A DNA stretch of 64,000 bases from Chrysemys picta bellii (taxonomy: Eukaryota > Chordata > Testudines > Emydidae), in contig NW_027052982.1 of NCBI RefSeq assembly GCF_011386835.1, forward strand, positions 16,001 to 80,000, read 5' to 3'. Positions 22,230-31,839 of this stretch are shown here, in pieces. The number at the start of each line of letters is the position of its first letter. Positions within the stretch are counted from its first letter, which is position 1. The notes under the pieces are model-generated. The model saw only the letters and a program-made list of their open reading frames with translations. It searched no databases and was not told where the DNA came from. A program made the position numbers and the translations under genes.

Positions 22230-23935
22230 GAGGTACCCTGAGTGATCAGTTCTAGGCACATCTTTTCCTTCAGTAACTGTCTAACGATGAAGTACGCATC
22301 GTAACCTTTGGAACTGTGAGCTAGGAACGTGTAGTCCCGGAACTCTTTGCCAATAAAGGTCTCAACAAACATAGAAAGACACTCGTCGCCCTAAAATTCC
22401 CAGGATTTTCCCGGCTTTAGGGACATAACAAAAATGTAATTGGGCATGTGCAACCCAGTCTCCTGCGTGCATTCAAAATCATAAAAAAAGGTACTTTTCT
22501 CATGATTCGGGCTTTCTAAGGCTGTCCATAAAACACAGGTGACTGTCTACATCACCAGCGATCAAACCCTGACACTGCTTACATCGCCTCCCTTTACACC
22601 TGTGCCGCTTGTCCACATAAGACTGACACTTATCACACAAAGTTTTAGACAGGCATTCGACTTGTTTTTTCGATGCACAGTCGACGTGTCCGTCTAAACA
22701 CTCTTTGGATCGACAATACAGTCTACAGCTAGGACACTTCAGCTGCACGCCCATGCTGTCCAAGCACGTTACGCTCAAACAGAGGCGGCAACGATACCTG
22801 CAAGAGTGGTCGTGACTGTACGCCATGTGGCAAAACTCACAATAATTTTTCACACCAAACAACTTTTTCACATCCTGAATCCCATAGTAATGCTCATCGT
22901 GCAACAGGATGAAAAAAGTCTTGGGGTACACTGGGCCCCCCGTTTTAAAAAAGCCCCATCCACCTTTCGCCGCATACAGCACCACCTGTATATTGACTTC
23001 TAAATGCTGTTCAAACGTTGCTACGTCACTCAGCAGAACCTTTTTTTGATCTGACCACCCCAGTTTATCATGCAACTTTCTCGCCCCCGCTAACAATTCC
23101 GCATCCGTAGGTTTACGGTCGGACATAACGGCCAAGAGCCCAGCCGCAAAACACAGATTGGTACCGGTGTAAATCAGGTCTACTAAGCATTGTCTCTTTT
23201 TATGGAGGATTTGACTACCGCGGATAGAATTTAAAACTCTACGAGCCCCCCCATCCGTTTTTTACAACTGTCACAACGAGGCGCAACGTCCCATCGAGAT
23301 GCAACTCTCTATTGCTCTGTAGCAGCTTTGAGGCCTGAGTTAAGAACTCCTCAGCAGACAGCTCATCCCTAGTTCTTCTGACTGAAAACAAAGGGTTGGT
23401 TAAATTTCTGCTCTCTAAACGTAACTGAACATAATCATCATAATCACCATTAACGTCATCTAGAACTAACTGTATTCCCCTGTGTATGGCTTCAACAACC
23501 TGCTGAGCTGAATTTATTCCCTCAGGATTGACAAAACGAAATTCCTCACAATACACCGACCCCCCAAATCTAGGTAATTCACGTTGCCAACTTCTCACTC
23601 TCTCCATATACACCTCTGCATTTTCAGGGCTACTTGGGGGTTCCTCTACGGGACTGTCAGTGGCATCTTCTACATCAGATGCTATTTGAGAGTCAGACTC
23701 CGAGGGGCCTCCGTGAGGGTCATCAGAAGGAGACGGGGACCTTCTAGAGAGCCCTCTGGGGAATTTTCTAAACCAGACTCTGCCTGAGAGTCGGGTTCCA
23801 CCTCCCCATTTTCAGACAAGCCAGTTTGAGAGCCTCCAGTAGTGGGCATCTCTTTCTGTTTTTTTCCCTCATTATCTCTTTAGCCTTTTAAAAATTTTTT
23901 ACTGAGACCCTGGCCTGGAACTTTTTGGCCGCCAT
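22229..23935 (-). pseudogene. Protein-primed family B DNA polymerase, N-terminal and exonuclease part (truncated)
   Basis: Reading from 23935 down: a Ser/Glu-rich segment; a module (23613-23239) with DYVQLRLESRNLTNPLF and ELHLDGTLRLVVTVV, typical of Polinton PolB N-termini; then 23135-22500 with HDEHYYGIQDVKKLFG and Cys/His pairs (YCEFCHMAYSHDH, RCRLC) forming the zinc-finger-like region; then the proofreading exonuclease with Exo I FYDFECTQ (about 22470) and Exo II HSSKGYDAYF (about 22290). The usual Asn of Exo II is replaced by Ser. Frameshifts at about 23243 and 22490 and a stop at about 22400 break it. The palm with the DTD motif is absent. Confidence 0.82.
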
Positions 23936-24310
23936 TTCTTTGTCCACCAAAAGCTGTTCCCCCTTTTGTTTACACCTGAGCTGATGTGTACCCTTGAGGG
24001 TGCCCTTTTTACCCAGGCCCCTTTCCACGGCTAGTCACGCCTGCTCAGAGCCCCCTTTTGGAAAAATTGAAGCATTTTTCAAAAAGTCACCCGCCAGAGC
24101 TTTTGCATTTTTGACGTGGTTTCCAGCTCTCCTTTCTTTTAGACCCCTGAGGATATAGCAACCACCAGTATTCTGAACAAAGCCTCATATTTTCCCCAAA
24201 TCTTCATCAGTTTTCTGAATGAAGCATCATACTTTTCCCAAATACTAGAATATTGGGGAGCTGTGATGAGCTTATGGTGTTGGGAGAATGGTCTGTCAGT
24301 CCTTGGTTTT

Positions 24311-25751
24311 TTATTCACAACCCCTAGAGCGCGTATTCCGGGTTTGTGAATGTGTGTGATTTTGCTCAGTTTTCTCAGGGCTTGGTGTGGTGGTGGCCGC
24401 TGAGGAACTGGAGTTATGTTTGCGTGGTTGGTCTTTACCAGAGTCTTTTGTTTTGTCCTTGGGTTTGACGTATATGAGGTTTGGACTGCCCTGATGCTTC
24501 ATCTGCACCCTTGTGCTCAGGGCCGGCGCAACCCATTAGGCGACCTAGGTGGTCGCCTAGGGCGCTACAATTTGGGGGTGGCGACCGCGGTGGTATTTCA
24601 GCGGCGGGACCTTCCGCCGCCTCTGTGGGGGGCGACATTTCGGGGCGGGACCTTCCGCCGTCTAGGGCGGCAGAAAAACTGGCGGCGCTCCTGCTTGTGC
24701 TGTTTTGTGTTAGCGTTGTTAAAGGTCTCAAAGCAGATTGCTGGTTCTTTGGCGGTTCTGGTGGAGGTGTCCCTGTAGCTTCGACTACAGCATTGTCAGG
24801 AAAGCTGCCCGTGCCTATGAGGGGGGAGAAAAGACATTTTACGAAACTGAACTTTACCATCTTTCTCACCCACACCTATGGATTTACTTAAAATACAAAA
24901 CCTCATGAAACAACCAAACAAATAAGCAAAATATATTTACTGGGCTTCGTCCATCCATCAGTCATTGATGCTGGTGAATTTTCCTTTTCAGCTGTCTCTT
25001 TCCTTTTTCTTTTGAGCTTGTTTGCCCTCTCGTGTTTTGACCGTACTGTGAAGCAAACAACATTATAAAACACATGAAACTGTCTTGTAAACTTAAAAAA
25101 ATAAAATATTCGTTAGGGTGTTTTTCTATTTGAAAAGTCACAGCTTTAAAACAAAATCATCCATTTCAGGCTGCACAACAAACACAGGTTTCGAGTTTAT
25201 TTCTAACACTTTAAAAAACAAACCCACAAACATTTTTAAAAAAGACATCTCATTTTGCAAAATAAAAACCAAACTGCTTTTAAAATCCATTGAAAATACT
25301 TTTCAATAAACCCACATGCATTTAAAAGGCACATGGTTGTTCTGTCCACCACCACCACCACCCCTGCCATGTGTGTTTGGGCCTTCAGGTTAAAGAACAA
25401 GCAAAAATGTTAAGTTAGGATTACCCCCAAATCCCTATACAACCAGTGTAATACCTGAAGGTTTTTTTTTTTTAATTTAACAGTATTAAGCACATCTATA
25501 GTTAAAATGGTTTTTACCTTGGCCTGGTGGTGAAATGCAGCTTAAAGTTCCTGGTTCCATGCTAACCAGATCACACTGCAATAAAGCCAGGCACCATTAT
25601 TTACTAAGACAGCATGGCCAAAGAATGGCATTATAGAATATCTATTTTCAGAGTTCAAAACAGGGCGCATACCTCCTCTTGCAGTCCAGCAGCAATTCAA
25701 GAGCGTTTCTGTTGGAAGAGACAGGCTCCAAGCTCCCTGAGGTTTTTATAC
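24311..25751 (-). CDS. Internal spliced transcription unit with two alternative 3' exons (copy 1)
   Basis: Minus strand. A TATAAAA (25750-25744) and CCAAT (near 25790) precede a leader exon ending at 25673 (GAG|GTATGC). Exon 2 (25575-25518) begins after TTTATTGCAG and holds the first ATG at 25560, encoding 14 codons plus one base (MEPGTLSC…). Two later acceptors fit this phase. One at 25045 opens a basic exon (NKLKRKRKE) with a hydrophobic end (YILLICLVV), stop at 24903. The other at 24814 opens a Pro/Ser-rich exon ending at 24311, interrupted by a hAT element at 24518-24693. I do not recognise either product. A basic nuclear or membrane-tail protein is only inference. Confidence 0.5.
24518..24693. 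mobile_element. hAT MITE inserted in a viral exon, copy 1
   Basis: Starts CAGGGCCGGCGC and ends GGCGGCGCTCCTG, with the 8 bp duplication CTTGTGCT (24510-24517 and 24694-24701). It disrupts the 3' exon of the internal transcription unit. The same insertion with the same duplication is in copy 2. Confidence 0.9.
24894..25517. other. Intron and A/T-rich sequence of the internal unit
   Basis: Between the leader exons and the two 3' exons. Long T and A runs and no coding frame apart from the exon at 25045-24903. Confidence 0.35.
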
Positions 25752-25988
25752 CATCCTAACTCTTTGTTTCAAAATAGTCAGCAGGTTGATTGGCTCACCC
25801 CTCCCTAGCATTCCCTTTTGTGGGCTGGGCTGGGGGAATAAGTTGTCTGCACAACTGGGCTGCTTTTCTTTTCTTTTCTTTTTTTTTTCTTTTAGTTCAA
25901 ATACATTTTTCTGTAGGGCCTCTTACAGTGCCCATTCCAAGTGGGGGCCCTTTGCAGATCTCAATGAATGTCTTGGGGTTGTTTTTTA

Positions 25989-26899
25989 TCAAGGTCCCCC
26001 CGGCGCTAAATGTTCTTGGGTTAGGCACAGACATTGCATAGCATAACCTATGGCAGTAACAGTGTTTAATAGGATTTCCAAACACAGCTCAGCACACAGG
26101 CCCCGGATCTTGCAGTTTATATCCACTGAAGTCCAAGTCACACAGTCATGGTGCCGTTGGGCTGGCGTATCTATGACACAGCCCTCACAATCTTCAAAAA
26201 GCTTTTCCCTAAGGCAGTGATTAAGGACAGCATAAACAGCAACGCGTACAATAGTCCGCAGGACTTTTTTTACGCTCACGACGTGGCACTGGCTCAGTTA
26301 GTTCCATGCCAAGCCTCTTCCTAAACTCCTCATAGCCGTCATCCTCGGAGTCCTCTTCAACAATTTGTATCGGCGTTGAGCAGAACCAAGGTGGGCCCAG
26401 TTCATCTTTGCTGCTTGATGCAACGCTGTCCAGGGCCTCCTGCTCCTCTAGAAAGGCATCGTCGAGCTGTCGAGAGATTTTCAGAAAAGAAACAGTGTAA
26501 ATTCCCACTGCTTGTTTTTAAATTTACACAAACCCCCTGCCCCCTGGTTCCTAACCCCATTACACCCCATCATCAACCATTACTTCTTAATAATTCATTT
26601 ACCTGAGCGACGTCTTTTCCATTCATCTTGTCCTCCGGTGACTCCCCAGAGCTGTGTTTGCCTTCCTCCTACAGGGGGGTGGACGACAAGAGGCCACCAC
26701 GCTCATCGGGGTGTCTCACAAACAGTTGGGATTCGGGTTCCGGCGTATCCATCAACGTCTGGGCCAAAGGGCCCTCCTCGGTCGCTCCCTCCTCCTCCTC
26801 GGAACTGTCGCTGATGTAGCGCTTTCTCCACGGATGGTCAAAGGGCTTCGGGGCTAAAACAAAGTCCGAAGTTCTCACAGGGGTGGTGAAGGAGTCCAT
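25989..26899 (-). pseudogene. TIR gene B, spliced; shares exon 1 with gene A, unique Cys-rich exon 2 (copy 1)
   Basis: Exon 1 is 26899-26603, the inverted twin of gene A exon 1, with the same GTAAAT donor. Exon 2 starts at 26466 after CTCTCGACAG. The first seven residues agree with gene A (LDDAFLE), then it is unrelated: an acidic stretch (IQIVEEDSEDDGYEEF), and, after a +1 frame change in an A7 run at 26269-26275, a Cys/His cluster (DCEGCVIDTPAQRHHDC) and a hydrophobic end. Exon 1 here has a nonsense TAG at 26671-26669; copy 2 does not. The Cys/His pattern suggests metal binding. No family is assigned, and no LxCxE motif is present. Confidence 0.6.
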
Positions 26900-27980
26900 G
26901 TTTCCACGATTTCTAAAGCACGCGTTCCTGGTAAAAGATGGCCTCTTCTGCCCCAGCACTGGGACTTGTGGGGTGATGGTGCTGCACTCTGATTGGCAGA
27001 GGGCACTGGGAGGAGTTTTTAGAGGGGTCACATGACCCTCTTCTGGGCGGGTCACCCCACCCTAGAACACCCCCGATTGGTCAAATCTGCTCTCGGGGCG
27101 GTCCTATGCGACTGAAACCCATCGCGATTGGTAGAGGGTGGTGGGAGGAGTTCTTAGAGAGGTCACATTATCCACTTCCGGACGGGTCACCCCACCCTGG
27201 AACATCCCCGATTGGTCAAATCTGCTCTCGGAGCAGTCCTATGCAACCAAAACCCATCGTGATTGGTAGAGGGCGGTGGGAGGAGTTCTTAGAGGGGTCA
27301 CATGAACCCTTTCCGGATGGGTCACCCCGCCCTGGAACTCCCCCATATTGGTCAAATCTCCTCTCGGGGCAGGCCTATGCGGGCGAAAGCCATCCTGATT
27401 GGTGGAGGGCGGTGGGAGGACTTCTTAGAGGGGTAAAATGAACCCTTTCCAGATGGGTCACCCCGCCCTGGAACTCCCCCATATTGGTCAAATCTCCTCT
27501 TCGGGCAGGCCTATGCGGGCGAAACCCATCCTGCTTGGTAGAGGGTGGTGGGAGTAGTTCTTAGAGGGGTCACATGAACCCTTTCCGGATGGGTCACCCT
27601 GCCCTGGAACTCCCCCATATTGGTCAAATCTCCTCTCGGGGCAGGCCTATGCGGGCGAAAGCCATCCTGATTGGTAGAGGGCGGTGGGAGTAGTTCTTAG
27701 AGGGGTAACATGAACCCTTTCCGGATGGGTCACCGTGCCCTGGAACTCCCCCATATTGGTCAAATCTCCTCTCGGGGCAGGCCTATGCGGGCGAAACCCA
27801 TCCTGATTGTTAGAGGGCAGTGGGAGGAGTTCTTATAGAGGTCACATGACACACTTTGCTTCTGGTCATGTGTCCGCCTTGACCCCGGAAGTAATACACT
27901 CATGGATGGGACTTCCGGTGACAGGTGGTCGGGGCTTAAGGGGTCAAGGGGCAGGATTGATGGTAGGGCTTTATACTACT
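26446..27980 (-). repeat. Right terminal inverted repeat, element 1
   Basis: About 1535 bp, inverted relative to 19873-20886. The outer end is AGTAGTATAAAGCCC on the minus strand. It includes seven promoter modules, exon 1, the intron, and 21 bases of exon 2. The outer end abuts a SPATA31-like coding exon. Confidence 0.88.
26985..27850 (-). promoter_or_regulatory. Seven tandem 135 bp promoter modules, right TIR
   Basis: ATTGG-type boxes followed by a GGTGGGAGGAG-like box recur near 26990, 27125, 27260, 27397, 27532, 27669 and 27805, a period close to 136 bp. The outer four are more alike (CCCATATTGGTCAAATC in each) than the inner ones, suggesting recent array growth from the outer side. Confidence 0.75.
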
Positions 27981-29900
27981 ACAACACACCCTTGGAGGCC
28001 CTTGCCTTCCAAAAGGGTGGCTTTGTAAATTTAGTATCCGGTCTTCTTGAACGAGAGTCCTTGGACATTTGGGACTTCACTGTGTTTTGAAGTTTGGCGA
28101 AGGTTTTCTTGAGACACATTAAGATCCGTTTGAGAACTGGATCTTTGCTCCTTGAAGGGGATGGTGTCCTAGCTCTGGAGGCCTTTGCTGGCTTTGGAGG
28201 AGAACTGTCAGGACTCCCAGTTGCTTTCTCCCCGGCTTGCGAAAGCCCTGTTGTACTCGTAGCAATGGACACCATCTTTGGTTGCTTGGTGGGAGCCATT
28301 TTCCCCATTCCATCCTGCGTCTTGCTCCCGTCTGCTGGAAGGAGCCACACCACTGGCATCTTGTTGAGGTTGGATGACGCTGAGGAGTCTCCTGGAGTCC
28401 ATTGCTGTGGAATTCTGGGCAAGTCAGCACCTGCAGAGCCAGCTGGTCTCTTCCGTCGAACCTTATCGCACTTCTTGCAAACTCTGATTGGTGACTGGTC
28501 CCTGGAGAGCTTTGAATTCACAGTTCCATCGAACCCGTGTGGAGCCGTGATGTCTCGAAGACCATGCAGCTCAGCAGATAGTTGGTCTGGCGTTTCTTGC
28601 CCTTTCGATGCTGCTGCCCCAGGATGCGGAGTCACGATGCCCCCGCACGTAGGGTGAGAGAGCCGGCCTCTCTCCTCTGGGGAAGGAGACATGAACCTCC
28701 TCAGGGAATCCTGGATCCTCATGGGCAGTTCCGATCTTTGCTGCACTTGCATCTTTGTAATGTGGACCTCCAGCTGCTTTTTAACGTCCCTCCCAAGGAA
28801 GAGCAGCTCCTCAAGGATGGGAACCACCTCAACCTCGGGCTTTGCCTTCAGGGAAGACAGCTTGGGAACCGGGGGTAGGAAAGCCCGCCGGGATTTCCAC
28901 AGGGCATTCGGCAAACCCCACTCCTGCTGCAGCTTCTTCCGCTGCGTGTGCCAGTCCAACTTCTCCCTGACCTCATTGAGCAGGAAATCGGTCTCCATCT
29001 CACTGAACTCCACCCCAGCTCCCCTGGCTGGGACGGCGTGAGGCAGCTTTGCCGGTGGCTCTGGGTCCAGGGTGAGCAGCCCCCGCTGCATGACGAGATG
29101 GTCACGCTTTATTTGGAGTTCGATGGGGTGGGCAGGCTGTTGTCCCATCGTTGGCAATTCCGCTGTGCTGGGCTTGCCTGGCTCCCTAGGGGGGCAGAGT
29201 GGCCTAGGCAGGGCAGTCTCTCTCACGAGGGGAGCATTTCTGTGAGACTCTCTCACCATCTTAGGAAACGCCTGCATTTGGATCTCCGAGCATTTCTGAG
29301 CCAAGTGATCCTGCAGCTTGACCACTGCCGTGGGCACAAGCGTGGCCAGGATGACATCAGGGGACGCCATGATCCCGTGGGCCTTTTGAGGCAGGGATCC
29401 CAAAGGGCAGGAACCACATGGTTCCTGGGTCTCCTGGGCACGCTGAGGGCTGGTGTCGGATCTCAGGGGTTTTGTTTGTGGAGCCGGAGGCAGAAGAGCC
29501 ATGTGGGGTTTCTGGGGGGTGATCTGCTCTCGCCGGTCTTGTCTGCTGTGGGCAGGAGGCCTGGGGAGAGGCTGGGCTTGGATGGGATGAGTGGATCCTT
29601 CCCAGCCCGCGACAGGCATGATCTCCCTTGTGCGGCAGAGGGGCTCTGACCGAGTCACGGAGGCTTCTCCCAGGGAAAAGGAGCTGTGACTCCAGAGGGA
29701 AGAGGGGATGGATTCCATAGAGGAGAACTGGCTGGCCGCAGATGTCATCACACTCGGCCTGTGGGAGAGAGCAGACAGGGACAGATGGGACATGGCCCTG
29801 CTGAGCAAAGGCGGGGCTTGGGCACAGCCTTCCAACTGTAGTGCAATGGGGCAGTGCCTAGGCATGCATGGCACACCACACTCTGACACAAGGACATCAA
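27979..29900 (-). CDS. SPATA31-like: SPATA31-like protein, large exon
   Basis: An uninterrupted 636-codon frame. Three copies of a helix module occur: IELQIKRDHLVMQRGL (about residue 258), LDWHTQRKKLQQEWGLP followed by AFLPPVP (about 310-330), and LEVHITKMQVQQRSELP followed by RRFMSPSP (about 375-400). This H-x6-Q-x2-WGLP…F-PP pattern is the hallmark of the SPATA31/FAM205 family, which acts in spermatogenesis in mammals. The frame continues upstream without a clear ATG, as expected for an internal or last exon. The stop TAG (27981-27979) is formed where the virus-like TIR begins. Upstream exons at 30825-37079 supply the N-terminus. Confidence 0.65.
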
Positions 29901-30129
29901 CTGGCTGACGAAGGACTGAGAGGGGGAGCTGGCACTCATTTGATCTATAACGATAACCCCTTCGTCACACGCACATGTGCAGCACCTAGCACAATGGGGC
30001 CTTGAGCATGATTGGGGACCTAGTGCTATTTTAATAGAAAGATTAGCTAACAAAAATTGGTTTGGGTGAGGAAGATGTGAGCGTGTGTGTAACCCTTGCC
30101 AGAGCATGTTGTGAAGGCCAAGACCATAA

Positions 30130-30515
30130 ACAGGGGTCAAAAAAGAACTTTACAGCAGATTCCAGACTAGGGACCCTCAACCCAGCAGTTCTGGGCTTTC
30201 CTCTCCCAGCCTTCCCTGCTACTTCCCTGGACTGCTTCCTGCCACTCCTGGCTCCCCTCCTTGCTCTGGGTGCACCAGCTCCAAACACGTCCCCCTTTGC
30301 CCAGGGAGGGGCTGCCCTTTCCCAGCAGCAGCCCCTGTCTGGTGCCAGCTTCCTGGCTTTAGGGGCCCCGCCTAGTCCTGCCCAGCTGAGCCTGCTTGCC
30401 ATCAATTCCCTGCTCCCTGGCTCTTCCTCCAGGGGCACCTGTGGAGTTAATGGGTCTGCCTGGCCACCTTAGCCCCTTCCAGTCCTGTGTGGGGTGGACA
30501 CCCCGTCCCAGGGGG
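30130..30515 (-). mobile_element. LTR fragment, inverted partner of 8840-9242
   Basis: The reverse complement begins GACGGGGTGTCCACCCCACA and aligns to 8845-9240. It lies in an intron of the SPATA31-like gene. The 136-codon plus frame and the 131-codon minus frame over it have no support. Confidence 0.5.
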
Positions 30516-30824
30516 TCATCTGATTGCTGTTTCTTTCAAACACAGCAGGGGCAGGTTCTAGACAGTCGCCTGCTGGGAGATATTGCCGGACAGAAGGATT
30601 TGATCCTACTCACAACCCAGCTTGTGGTCTCTGCATTTAATTTCTGAGAATCCCTCACCTCACTGTCACTGGTATCTCACCTTGGAAGCTAAAGCCTCTT
30701 AGTGGCTTTTTCCCTGTTATTTTAGGATCCTGGAGTGTCTGCTTTTCCCTGCTCCCTCCTCTCTCCATGCACTATCCCCTCCCACCCAGCCCCCAGTCTG
30801 GTGCCCCCCGTGCTGTTGCCTTAC

Positions 30825-30926
30825 GGTATCAGAACTTTATCCAGGTGTCTGGCCACGTACTCTAGCCTCCTCTCAGCGATCCTGAGGGTGTGAGCCAAGG
30901 GGAGCTGCTTCAGGAGCTTGCCGAGG
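30825..30926 (-). CDS. SPATA31-like: SPATA31-like gene, exon 4 (predicted)
   Basis: 102 bases between a TCACTGTTCCACAG acceptor and a GTAAGG donor. It reads LGKLLKQLPLAHTLRIAE and ERRLEYVARHLDKV, a charged helix. Entry phase fits exon 3. I could not find a matching-phase acceptor for the large exon close to 29900, so one junction is unresolved; another small exon may lie between. Confidence 0.5.
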
Positions 30927-31490
30927 CTGTGGAACAGTGAGAGCAGGTAACTGAGTGCAGGCTCTAAGGGGTGCTTTGTGCTGCAGAGCTGAAGGTCCAG
31001 GGTTCGAATCCCGCTGGGAACCCATGCTGGGGGACTGGAGGTGGGGATGGGACCATTACACAGGTGCTGCCGGATCCTACTCACCGTACCAGAAAAGCCA
31101 GCCTTCCTCCTGAACTCTCCACCTCACCTCCCTGGTGTGCACGGGGCTGCTCCCATCAAACATTTTCTCGCCCTCTTGGGAGGGGAGGATGGTCCAGTCC
31201 AGTCGACACAATCTACCGCCCCCCTCCCAGGTTAAATGAGCCGCATGATGCTCAAGGAGGGAATGACCCATTGTATGATGCATGGGGGTGGATTAGAGAT
31301 GGCAACTTCTGCTGAGTGGGAATGAATTGCATGATTCTAAGGAGAATAGTTGCTTGCCTGGTCTATAGGTCGGGGCAGGGGAGGGATTACTAGGGCTACT
31401 GCCCCGGGGGGGGGAGGGGGGGGATGAATTGCATGATGCTAAAGGAGGGGACTGACCCACTGCAGATTTATGGAGGGGGGCATTGCTTAC

Positions 31491-31545
31491 CATGCCTCTA
31501 GGGATGCACAAGCCTCCTCCAACTCATCCTCACAGCGTCCAAAAC
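31491..31545 (-). CDS. SPATA31-like: SPATA31-like gene, exon 3 (predicted)
   Basis: 55 bases between TTCTGGCAG and GTAAGC. With the phase left by exon 2 it reads GFGRCEDELEEACASLEA. The C-x2-ELEEA pattern resembles the short Cys/Glu segment before the large exon of mammalian SPATA31 proteins. Confidence 0.55.
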
Positions 31546-31790
31546 CTGCCAGAAGTGAGACATAAAGGAGACGTTGAGCTGCTTGGGCACCCTCTGCTTC
31601 CTAGTGCCCCAGAGCCCCAGATTTCAGGGACAGCCTGTGAACGGAGCCCCAGCCAGTGCCTCTGCACGACTGTGGGCATGACTGTGCCTTCACAGGAAGA
31701 GGGGAGGCAGGAGGGGGAACAGACCCTATTTCCCTGCTTTGCGTGGGGCCCGAGTCTGCCACCGCAGCTGTGGGGTCAGGGGCTGCTTAC

Positions 31791-31839
31791 CTTTCGGTTT
31801 CTTCCTTTCATCCCTGTGCCTCGTCTTCCTCGGAGAAGC
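31791..31839 (-). CDS. SPATA31-like: SPATA31-like gene, exon 2 (predicted)
   Basis: 49 bases between TGTGCGGCAG and GTAAGC. It reads ASPRKTRHRDERKKPK, a basic stretch just after the membrane segment, as in SPATA31 proteins. Entry phase 0 fits exon 1; exit phase fits exon 3. Confidence 0.6.

Larger units (their letters stand above)
9581..27980. repeat. Large duplicated block, copy 1
   Basis: Sequence from about 9581 aligns in the same orientation with sequence from about 45195, through satellite, CR1, SINEs, LTRs and the whole virus-like element. The offset drifts between 35.5 and 36.4 kb because of indels. To the left of 9581 and of 45195 the sequences are unrelated. The unit of about 35.6 kb equals the distance between the two left edges, as expected if copy 2 follows directly on a tandem unit that ends in the retrovirus at 45195. 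Confidence 0.93.
19873..27980. mobile_element. Virus-like element 1 (Polinton/adintovirus-like) with long TIRs
   Basis: An 8.1 kb element bounded by inverted terminal repeats that start AGTAGTATAA. It carries five recognisable modules: a spliced gene in the left repeat (plus strand), a packaging ATPase, a family B polymerase N-terminus, an internal spliced transcription unit, and a spliced gene in the right repeat (all minus). ATPase plus protein-primed-type PolB is the signature of Polintons/adintoviruses. Integrase, protease, penton and major capsid genes are not found, and most of PolB is missing, so this copy is defective. No target duplication was identified: left flank AACGGA, right flank ACAACA. 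Confidence 0.8.

Noticed and set aside
25989..26508. LxCxE (Rb-binding) motif in gene B, as in some viral oncoproteins
   Set aside because: The Leu/Cys/Glu-rich segments (GLCAELCLE, LCLTQE) lack the exact L-x-C-x-E spacing.
19867..27986. Target duplication of the virus-like element
   Set aside because: Left flank AACGGA and right flank ACAACA do not match; either one end was rearranged or the duplication has decayed.
28094..28657. 187-codon plus-strand frame, and 233-codon frame at 28948-29649
   Set aside because: Shadows of the SPATA31-like exon on the other strand, whose residues carry the family motifs.
30970..31020. Possible tRNA gene (GGTTCGAATCC B box near 31013)
   Set aside because: No A box at the right distance and no cloverleaf; at most a SINE or tRNA-pseudogene relic.
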